DNA of 64,000 bases from Ascarosepion bandense. Lineage: Eukaryota > Mollusca > Cephalopoda > Sepiida > Sepiidae. A model generated the notes under the pieces. That model saw only the letters and a list, made by a program, of their open reading frames with translations. It searched no databases and was not told the origin of the DNA. Position numbers and translations under genes: made by a program. The stretch lies in the NCBI GenBank assembly GCA_037127315.1, contig JBBBDQ010001027.1, forward strand, positions 757,501-821,500, read 5' to 3'. This document shows, one piece after another, positions 56,755 to 64,000 of this stretch (its first letter is position 1; each line of letters starts with the position of its first letter).

Positions 56755-57005
56755 TACGAAAAGAATACTGAAGACGCCATCACAAAGAAGTCGTCAGAAT
56801 ACTTTGCCGGAAGAATGACCCCAAGTACACAGAGAAGTTGGACAAGCATTCCCCACCATCAGTAGCCGAGAATGAGCAAGTCAATCTCCTGTGGGATACA
56901 GTTATCATGACTGACAAACGCTCGGAGAGAAATCGCCCTGACATTACACCTATTGTGAATGTGTCCTTATAGACATTGCGGGTATCTTGAGATAAGAGCG
57001 CTGTG
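56755..57005 (+). mobile_element. second R2-like LINE fragment, different subfamily
   Basis: ENEQVNLLWDTVIMTDKRSE and RNRPDITPIV align with the C-terminal domain of the preceding copy, but the sequence differs strongly. Broken soon after. Confidence 0.65.
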
Positions 57006-57257
57006 AAGGGAGAAACGGGTGGAAATGCAGAGGTACTAAAATATAGTTGGTGAGAGGTACCCCAAACAGCTGTTTAAGTTGTGGTTAGAGTCTCTTCTTT
57101 TTCTCATCCATTACACCCAATGGTGTGTAGGGCAGCGACTTTTTGTTTGTTTTTTATGGGGCAGAATTGTTAGCCCCTGCGCCCAGCCCCCAAACCTGGA
57201 GGGCCGGTGGACCATTTTTGGTCCTTACGTTTACAGCACCTAGTATTCCCAAAATGG
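57006..57257. other. repeat-like DNA, unassigned
   Basis: A stretch with CCCCCAAACCTGGAGGGCCG followed by a 5S-like fragment; perhaps part of a 5S-derived SINE. Confidence 0.4.
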
Positions 57258-57346
57258 TCACTCTTCAAAGTACTGACCAGGCTCGATGTTGCTTAACTTC
57301 GGTGAGCGGACGAGAACCAGTGTATTCAACACGATATAGCCGTAGA
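57258..57346 (-). pseudogene. 5S rRNA-like fragment, 3' truncated
   Basis: On the minus strand it begins GTCTACGGCTATATCGTGTT and runs through CTCACCGAAGTTAAGCAACA to CAGTACTTTG, where similarity to 5S stops. About 85 of 120 nt remain, so it is not a working gene. Confidence 0.75.
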
Positions 57347-57454
57347 CTGTGGTTGGAGTACCCGAAACTTTTTCACAGAACGCCTTGGGGATTTCTAGGT
57401 CAGAACTGCTTGGAAGGGCTCATGTGTCTCTAAGCAGCGGCTAAGAGCTGCAGT

Positions 57455-57482
57455 AATCATCATCATCATCATCATCATCATC
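57455..57482. repeat. (ATC)n microsatellite
   Basis: Followed by a GA-rich stretch to about 57740. Confidence 0.95.
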
Positions 57483-57794
57483 GGCTGAAACATTTAGGAG
57501 AGAGAGAAGGAGATTGAGAGAGAGATAGAGAGAGGGAGAATGCGTATGGTGTTTATATATGTGCAACAGAGAGAAAAAGTATGTTTAAGAGACAAATATA
57601 AAACAAAAAGAGAGTATTTGAGTGTGATAGAGAAAAGGGGGAGGCAAAAGTGTATGCAGATGATAATGTCAATAAGAAAAAGAGAGATAACGATTTTGAG
57701 AGTGTGTTATGGGAGAAGCAAGGAAAGAAAGGAATAGAAAGAGATTATACAGCGTCAGAACCGAGTTTTTAAAAGCAAATTCCATCGAGTACAA

Positions 57795-58175
57795 TAGTGA
57801 TAGAACAGCTAGTTTACCCTGGTGCAAGAAAGCTTCTAAAAGGTGAGCAACACTTCGTCACTGGCTACACACTGTTGGCCATATGACCCTCATTGCCCGG
57901 AGCATCTTCGGAGATGATCAAAAATCTCAAATAATTATATCGATAGAACAGCTGGTTTACCGTGGTGCAAGAAAGCTTCTAAAAGGTGAGCAACACTGGC
58001 TACACACATTTGGCGCAAAATGAATACAGACGATATGACCCTCATTGCTCGGAGAATCTTCGGAGACGATCGTAAATCTCAAATAATTATATCGATTGAA
58101 CAGCTGGTTTACGCTGCTAAAAGGTGAGCGATACTTCGTCACTGGCTACACTCACTTGGCGCAAAATGAATATAG
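57795..58175. repeat. tandem repeat, three units of about 140-150 bp
   Basis: GATAGAACAGCTAGTTTACC (about 57800), GATAGAACAGCTGGTTTACC (about 57942) and GATTGAACAGCTGGTTTACG (about 58093) begin three diverged units, each with CTTCTAAAAGGTGAGC or a shortened form. Confidence 0.88.
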
Positions 58176-58257
58176 GCGACGCCATGGCAGAGGAGCTATA
58201 TTTGGTCATTATCAAAATATATTGAGTGAGAGATATTGACTGTTTTAGAAGTAAGAA

Positions 58258-58400
58258 GGCAAAACCTTGGGAAGGGTGTGCATCCATCTCTTCGAATCAC
58301 ACAGCTGTGTGTTAAATAGTAAAGCAGATTTGTTTTTCAGCCTTGGTTGGCAACCAGTCTAGGCGAAAGACAGTTTTATGCTGCTGACGAAAGGCTCGTG
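58258..58400 (+). repeat. diverged SINE relative
   Basis: CCTTGGGAAGGGTGTGCATC, CTGTGTGTTAAATAGTAAAG and CCTTGGTTGGCAACCAGTCT keep the main SINE order, but the tail differs (GACGAAAGGCTCGTGG). Head absent. Confidence 0.6.
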
Positions 58401-58859
58401 GAATTCACAATGACTATGATCTCGACAATTTGACGATAGTCAAATCTGTGCTGACGTTGTTACCTTTATTGCTAATCTGGAGTCTTGTCAAGGTTGACTA
58501 GAAAGGTAACAGCCTTTTTTCGCTCTTGTCAGGAAAGTAAAAATGATTATTTGAAATTGGTTTGCTAAAATATTTATTTCTTCATTACTTTCTCTTTTAA
58601 CAAGGGTGATGCGATATAAAAAATATCTAACGATTTGACAGAACGCAGGGAAAGGTTAATAAGTAAAAGTTGTGTCGGTACTAATTTGTATTGATCCTTT
58701 GAATTTTTCCGGATCTTGAATGACCGGCTCAAGATTACTTTTCTCAATGGATTACCAATACCATCCAATCATACTATTACTACTACTATTGCTGCTGCTG
58801 CTGCTCTTACGACGCACGGTTTTGGTTTTGGGCTGCTTTTTGTATTTGTATTATGGGTG
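58401..58859. other. nothing recognised
   Basis: No exon was recognised. Short CTA and CTG trinucleotide runs near 58775-58805. Confidence 0.45.
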
Positions 58860-59512
58860 TTAACCCAAAATGCCAAATACAGGTGGGAGATACCAGAATC
58901 AAACAAGTACAAAAACTTAAATACCTAGGTAGTATTCTAACAGGAGATGGAAAGTGCGACACCGAGATCCGAAGGCGAATTGGCATGGCAAAGGACGCGT
59001 TCCTGAAGCTGAAGTACTAACACACAGGAAAATTTCACTAGAAACAAAGAAAAGAGTGCTGGATTGCTACGTGATGTCAGTTCTTCAATACGGCAGTGAA
59101 TGCTGGACAATATCATCGAAAATGAGGACAAAACTTGAAGCAGCGGAAATGTGGTTCTACAGAAGGATGCTGCGGATATCGTGGACTGAGCATGCAAGCA
59201 ACGATGAGTTGTTGGAAAGAATGGCAACAAAAACGAAATTAATACAGAGCATCAGGAAGAGACAACTGAAGTTTCTGGGACATGCAATAAGGAAGGAGAG
59301 CTTGGAGAACCTGACACTGACAGGCCAGATAGAAGGAAAGAGAGACAGAAGAAGGGAGTGGATAACATATTTGCAGGACCTGATCAGGTGGATGACGGAA
59401 CAGGGGTTGCGAGGTGTAACAGGAGCAAACATACGAAGAGCCACAAGGGATAGGGAGACGTGGAGAACCATGATCGCCTACGTCCTGAAGAGACAGGGAA
59501 CATAGAAGAGGA
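58860..59512 (+). mobile_element. F52C9.6-like LINE, best-preserved 3' fragment
   Basis: VQKLKYLGSILTGDGKCDTE and RRRIGMAKDAFLKLKY occur in one frame, then (one frameshift near 59015) KISLETKKRVLDCYVMSVLQ, YGSECWTISSKMRTKLEAAE, SIRKRQLKFLGHAIRKESLE and RATRDRETWRTMIAYVLKR. The second part is open for over 150 codons. These are RT thumb and C-terminal blocks. It ends with ACATAGAAGAGGAAG. Endonuclease and RT palm are missing. Confidence 0.88.
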
Positions 59513-59591
59513 AGATTATGGGTGTTCTCCATCAAGTTTTACAAGATATGCCGAGTTGAAATTTCTCAAAATATTTGCCCTGCTTAGCAAT

Positions 59592-60512
59592 GTCACTCAG
59601 TTATTTAACTGCCATACGGGGCACACGCTAGGGCGATCATGTCTCGAACGAGATATGGCTGACTGGGCAGAAGACTTTCCCGCAGTGAGTTGCCATTAAT
59701 TTCTGATTGCCAACTATAGAACCCAATCTACCCTGCCAGTTAACCCATAGCTGGTGAGAGAAACAGTGGATTATACTTTGTTATTATATTAATAAGTAGT
59801 AATTAGTGGGGGATCAATTTATTACTTCACAACAATAGAAAACCGATCCCCCACTTTATGCTCAGTAGAAGCACTACTTATGTTTCCAACTATTATATTC
59901 TGTCATTCAGTCAGTTAAATGTCATACGTGATACACGCTTTGGGCGATCATGTCTCGAAAGAGACATGACTGACTAAGCAGAAGATTTTTCCACGTTAGG
60001 TTGTCATTTCTTTCTACGGTAGACTGGTTGCTAATTAAGGCTATAGAACCCAATCTACCCTGCCATTTAACCCATAGATAGAGGGAGAAGCAGTGGATTA
60101 TACTATGTTATTATATTAATAAGTAGTAATTAGTAGGGGATTTATTTATTACTGCACAACAATAGAAAACCGATCTCCCACTTAGTAGAATCTCTACTTA
60201 TGTTTCCAACTATTATATTCAGTCAGTTAAGTGCCATACGTGATACACGTTTTGGGCGATCATGTCTCTTTCGATCCATGACTGACTAAACCAAAGATTT
60301 TTCCGCATTAGTCTGTCATTCATTTTTGTAGACTGGTTGCCAATCAAGGCTATAAAATCCAATTTGTCTTGCTATTCAGCCTATAGCTGGAGGGAGAAGA
60401 GATGGATTATTTCCTTTACTGAAGCGTATTTGCGTGTTAGTGAATACAACGATCTCAATTAGAATTCGAACTCGGCTCTCCGATTTTAGAGCCGATATCC
60501 ATTGTATCAAAA
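59592..60512 (-). repeat. trimeric SINE with two palindromic linkers
   Basis: On the minus strand: a SINE with tRNA-like head (60512-60218), a linker, a headless body (about 60080-59908), a second linker, and a headless body (59760-59592). The second linker has GTGGGGGATC (59806) and GATCCCCCAC (59845). The first has a decayed pair (TAGGGGAT near 60134, GATCTCCCAC near 60172). This extends the dimer plan by one unit. Confidence 0.93.
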
Positions 60513-60621
60513 CGTTAGGCAATGCAGGCTTCTGAAACAATGTAATACTAGATTTTTATTCTGATAGCAGACATTAGAAGTATAAGGTATAGACACCAGC
60601 TCTCCAGTGATAATTGAAACA

Positions 60622-60814
60622 TTACAGGTTTGAACATCCTAGATTCTGGCAACATAAATCTGGTGTTCGTTATATTTCTTGAGCTTATCAATTTCTTCGA
60701 ACATGATATTATGGTCCCCAGGATCGGCTACATCGATGACAAGATATTATTGTCTTGTTTCTTTGTCAATGATATTGATGTTTGGTTTTGTAGTCTAAAG
60801 GATGCAGTCGATTT
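60622..60814 (-). mobile_element. R2-like LINE fragment, endonuclease-like region
   Basis: On the minus strand, KPNINIIDKETRQ, a stop, then YLVIDVADPGDHNIMFEEID and KLKKYNEHQIYVARI follow the RPD...ID...KE pattern of the LINE C-terminal domain seen at 56.3 kb. Truncated at both ends. Confidence 0.65.
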
Positions 60815-61056
60815 GGTTGTTGATCTTTAACTTGGTTATTTTCTTGTGACGTTACTATTTCTCGTCGACTTCAAGTCCATACTTCCCACATAGGCACCAA
60901 TAAATATGAGTGCCCATCAGGCTAGAGCTCGCATTCTTTCCGATCAAGCATTCTACAAGCACTGAAGATATGGGTAACATTTTTTTGTTTCTTTTTCACA
61001 CAGCTTGCACGTATCCGAATCTACTTGGCGCTAGATGTTCTTCTAGAGACAATTAC
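60815..61056 (+). repeat. FReD gene B duplicated block, copy 1, with possible exon
   Basis: Identical by eye to 62115-62356. It holds an acceptor-like TTTCTTTTTCACACAG at 60986-61001, followed in phase 1 by a frame reading CTYPNLLGARCSSRDNY. A cysteine-containing linker exon is possible, but no good donor in matching phase follows, so the exon is unproven. Confidence 0.6.
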
Positions 61057-61717
61057 TATTCTCAACCTCCTCCTCCACCACCTCCTCCTTCTGCACCTCC
61101 TCCTCCACCACCACCACCTCATTCTGCACCTTCTCAAGTGGGGATTATTGGATTGGCAACGAAATGCTTTACAGATTAACCAATGCCCACAACTATTCCC
61201 TTCGCGTCAGTATGACGGGTTTCCGTGGTAAGTTTGTCTCGTCCTATGAACGCTTTCAAATCGGGGACGAAATTTCTCGATATCGACTTCAGCTGGGTGC
61301 CTACGACGGCAATAACAGCAATGGTGGTGATAGCTTCTTTCCCATGGCCAACTGCAACAAGAACGGATATAAAAACGCTTCCTTCTCTACATACGATGTA
61401 GGCGTTTCTAAAGACTGTTCTAATAAATTGTCAGGTGGTTGGTGGTTTACTGATTGCGGATGCTCAAATCTAAACGGTAAATACGTGCTCGGTGGTAGTG
61501 TGCCGACGAATGGTCCAAACATTGGTCTTTACTGGGATAGCGTTTATTACGGCTTGTGGGGCATGAAAAGCTCTTTGCGAACAGTTGTCATGGAAATCAG
61601 GAGACTTTAAGAGAGAATATAGAGAGGCTCTATGAACTGATTGAATGGAAGTATCTTGTTTGGGCAATAAAGAACGACTTCGGTTTGAATTCTCTTATCA
61701 AATATAAATTTTCGTAG
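61057..61717 (+). pseudogene. truncated duplicate of the FReD gene B terminal exon
   Basis: A proline-codon-rich CT stretch (61057-61134) is joined directly to the middle of the FReD exon at 61135. From there on it matches 63418-64000 without a visible difference, including stop (61608-61610) and AATAAA (61666-61671). The first 72 codons of the FReD exon and its splice acceptor are missing. Relative to the full copy, two segments of 298 and 685 bp are absent. The remaining FReD part (GDYWIGNEMLYRLTNAHNYS through GGWWFTDCGCSNLNGKY) is intact in frame but has no proper start. It could be a real pseudogene or an assembly artefact. Confidence 0.75.
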
Positions 61718-62114
61718 CACAAAACTTACTTTGATAAAACAGTGATGGTGCATAAAACGTCTGCTTTGCAAGCAAAAAGAATTTCGATATCAGAACATTC
61801 ACCATTACTCTATAGCGGGTTTTCAAGAGATATTCCAATTGTTAAAGAGGTTGACATTAGATTTTTGAACGTAAAAAATGAATAAAAATATATTAATAAT
61901 GAGCTTGATTTTCCTTTATTTTATTAGTGAAAGAATGTATCATTGCAAAAAACTTAAAATTATCCTTCTTTTATGTACCATGTCCCTTCAGGAATAGGGT
62001 AATGATGATCCTCCACAACTTCCATCCTTTTTTTTTTTTTGTAAGATACATCTATTTGATGCTCCAGTACACATCATCAGTGATGTTTCTAGCCGAGGTT
62101 CATTAGGGGTTTCG
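61718..62114. other. spacer between duplicated FReD blocks
   Basis: No gene. A T run near 62029-62040. It corresponds to 3' flank of copy 1. Confidence 0.5.
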
Positions 62115-62356
62115 GGTTGTTGATCTTTAACTTGGTTATTTTCTTGTGACGTTACTATTTCTCGTCGACTTCAAGTCCATACTTCCCACATAGGCACCAA
62201 TAAATATGAGTGCCCATCAGGCTAGAGCTCGCATTCTTTCCGATCAAGCATTCTACAAGCACTGAAGATATGGGTAACATTTTTTTGTTTCTTTTTCACA
62301 CAGCTTGCACGTATCCGAATCTACTTGGCGCTAGATGTTCTTCTAGAGACAATTAC
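62115..62356 (+). repeat. FReD gene B duplicated block, copy 2
   Basis: The partner of 60815-61056, with the same acceptor-like site and CTYPNLLGARCSSRDNY frame. It continues into CATCCAGG and then intron-like CT-rich DNA. Confidence 0.7.
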
Positions 62357-62399
62357 CATCCAGGACAAGTTATTATTAGATTATATTCATTTTTTATTA

Positions 62400-63180
62400 A
62401 CGTTCACTATTTCTCCTGATTTTGTCTCTTTTTTTGTTTTCTTTTTTACATTGTTTTACCTTCTTCCTCACCTCCACCTTCTCCTCATTCTTCTCCATCT
62501 CCTCGTCATCCTCCTCCTTTTCTACCTCCTCTTCTTAGCTTCCTCTTTCTCCTACTCCTTCTTTTTCTTCATTTTCTTCTCCACCTCCGTCTTCTTCTTC
62601 TCTATCCCCACTTCTTCTTCACTTCCTTCTCCTGATTTTTATCCACCTCCTATTTATTCTCAACCTCCTCCTCCACCACCTCCTCCTTCTGCACCTCCTC
62701 CTCCACCACCACCACCTCATTCTGCACCTTCTCCTCCACCACCTTCTCCTTCTTCACCTCATCCTCCTTCTTTTTCTTCTCCTCCCTCTCTTGCTTCTTC
62801 ACCACCTCCTCCTCCTTCTTCTTCGCCCTCTCTTCTTTCTTCATACCTTCTTTCTCACCTCATTCTTTCCTACCCTCTTCCTCTTCTTCTTCAACCCCTT
62901 TTCTTCTTCAACTCTCCTCTATCTCCACCTCCACCTTCTTCTCCACTTCTTCTTCTTCTTCTCTGCCCTCTCCTCCTTCTTCACATCTTCTTCACCACCG
63001 CTTTCTTCCCCGCTCTCTTCCTCTTCAACCCCTTTTCTTCTTCTTCTTTACCTCTCCTTCCCTACCCCCACTTCCATCTTCTTATTCACCCTCACCTCTT
63101 CTTCTTCTTCTTCTTCTTCTTCTTCTTCTTCTATTTGACTCTTCCACATACTCCCGTCTTTTTTCCCCGGCCTCCTATTA
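62400..63180. repeat. CT-rich intron tract (CTT/CCT)
   Basis: Nearly pure pyrimidine on the plus strand. It keeps a frame open (Pro/Ser/Leu/Phe-rich) into the FReD exon, but the composition and the following splice acceptor show it is intron. It includes a (CTT)n run at about 63095-63130. Confidence 0.8.
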
Positions 63181-63201
63181 TAGCCTTTGCTATTATTTCA
63201 G

Positions 63202-63893
63202 AGACCCTGCCTTTGGATTGTGAAGACGTCCGGAGCCAAAAACAAGAAGCCACCATTGAGAGTGGTCATTACTTAGTACAAGTTCCAGGTCTTCTCAAAA
63301 GACGCATCTATTGTAACTTTACCGAACAAGAGACGTGGACGACCATCTCTAGACGTATCCACGAAGAAGATATCTTCAACAAGAGCTGGGCTGAATATAA
63401 ATCTGGCTTCGGTAAAGCAAGTGGGGATTATTGGATTGGCAACGAAATGCTTTACAGATTAACCAATGCCCACAACTATTCCCTTCGCGTCAGTATGACG
63501 GGTTTCCGTGGTAAGTTTGTCTCGTCCTATGAACGCTTTCAAATCGGGGACGAAATTTCTCGATATCGACTTCAGCTGGGTGCCTACGACGGCAATAACA
63601 GCAATGGTGGTGATAGCTTCTTTCCCATGGCCAACTGCAACAAGAACGGATATAAAAACGCTTCCTTCTCTACATACGATGTAGGCGTTTCTAAAGACTG
63701 TTCTAATAAATTGTCAGGTGGTTGGTGGTTTACTGATTGCGGATGCTCAAATCTAAACGGTAAATACGTGCTCGGTGGTAGTGTGCCGACGAATGGTCCA
63801 AACATTGGTCTTTACTGGGATAGCGTTTATTACGGCTTGTGGGGCATGAAAAGCTCTTTGCGAACAGTTGTCATGGAAATCAGGAGACTTTAA
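63202..63893 (+). CDS. FReD gene B, terminal FReD exon (intact)
   Basis: The acceptor TATTATTTCAG (ending 63201) opens a phase-1 exon of 692 nt with no stop before 63891. It codes for about 229 residues: TLPLDCEDVRSQ, SGHYLVQVPGLLKRRIYCNF, WTTISRRIHEEDIFNKSW, YKSGFGKASGDYWIGNE, YRLQLGAYDGNNSNGGDSFF, FSTYDVGVSKDCSN, GGWWFTDCGCSNLNGKY and GLYWDSVYYGLWGMKSS. This is a full FReD with the standard cysteines. The calcium-site segment, usually rich in Asp, reads DVGVSKDC, so calcium binding may be lost. The tripeptide GGW before TV(I/M)QRR is replaced by ETWTTISRR. Together with the exon at 53625 it would make a secreted lectin-like protein. AATAAA at 63949-63954 is the likely polyadenylation signal. 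Confidence 0.9.
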
Positions 63894-64000
63894 GAGAGAA
63901 TATAGAGAGGCTCTATGAACTGATTGAATGGAAGTATCTTGTTTGGGCAATAAAGAACGACTTCGGTTTGAATTCTCTTATCAAATATAAATTTTCGTAG

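Noticed and set aside
62325..63201. N-terminal 290-residue Pro/Ser-rich extension of the FReD protein
   Set aside because: The frame is open because the DNA is pyrimidine-rich. A proper splice acceptor at 63201 with the phase shared by the other FReD exons marks it as intron.

Overview
The window is metazoan and most likely from an octopus or closely related coleoid cephalopod. It has intron-split genes with GT/AG borders, very dense AT, CA, GATA and CTAT microsatellites, and many copies of a tRNA-derived SINE of the kind abundant in octopus. It also carries mariner, Tc1, hAT, Helitron and several non-LTR retrotransposon relics. The species call is inference; no species-specific gene was seen. 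There are no prokaryotic features and no complete multi-exon gene.

The only supportable host genes are fibrinogen-related domain (FReD) genes on the + strand, near the two ends. FReD gene A has an 87-nt coiled-coil exon (750-836), an intron of about 8 kb packed with repeats, and a terminal FReD exon (8791-9534). That exon carries a one-base frameshift in a run of five T. FReD gene B has a promoter-like block (perfect CRE, TATA box, initiator-like site at 53457-53534), a signal-peptide exon (53625-53850), and an intact terminal FReD exon (63202-63893). Just upstream lies a second, internally deleted copy of its 3' part (60815-61717), identical by eye over the shared blocks. All recognised FReD splice borders are phase 1, so the exons could be shuffled without breaking the frame. 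The proteins are probably secreted lectin-like FReD proteins, a group often linked to invertebrate immunity.

The 44 kb between the two genes is mobile and satellite DNA. 0.9-3 kb: R2-like LINE relic. 3.7-8 kb: SINE dimer, mariner relic with nested SINE, 32-bp minisatellite. 9.7-20.2 kb: inverted repeats (including an almost perfect 114-bp-arm palindrome), MITEs, a Tc1 deletion derivative, SINEs. 20.9-33.5 kb: Tc1, Jockey-like, Tx1-like and other LINE relics, a mariner deletion derivative, a hAT derivative with a nested SINE. 34-38 kb: head-to-head SINEs, a Helitron, a SINE dimer. 41-43.5 kb: a satellite of about 22 units of 115 bp. 44.2-46.3 kb: purine and pyrimidine tracts, a SINE dimer, a 5S rRNA-like sequence fused to a SINE. 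46.6-50.1 kb: CTAT/GATA arrays and a young, complete but non-autonomous LTR retrotransposon. 50.5-60.8 kb: Helitron, LINE relics, a LINE-derived tandem repeat and a SINE trimer.

The most unusual structures are (1) SINE dimers and a trimer joined by a conserved linker of about 115-145 bp with a palindrome ending GTGGGGGATC...GATCCCCCAC; (2) the 1.98-kb LTR element with two LTRs identical by eye, a tRNA-Trp primer site and no pol; (3) the FReD exon duplication with two precise internal deletions; and (4) the 114-bp-arm palindrome.
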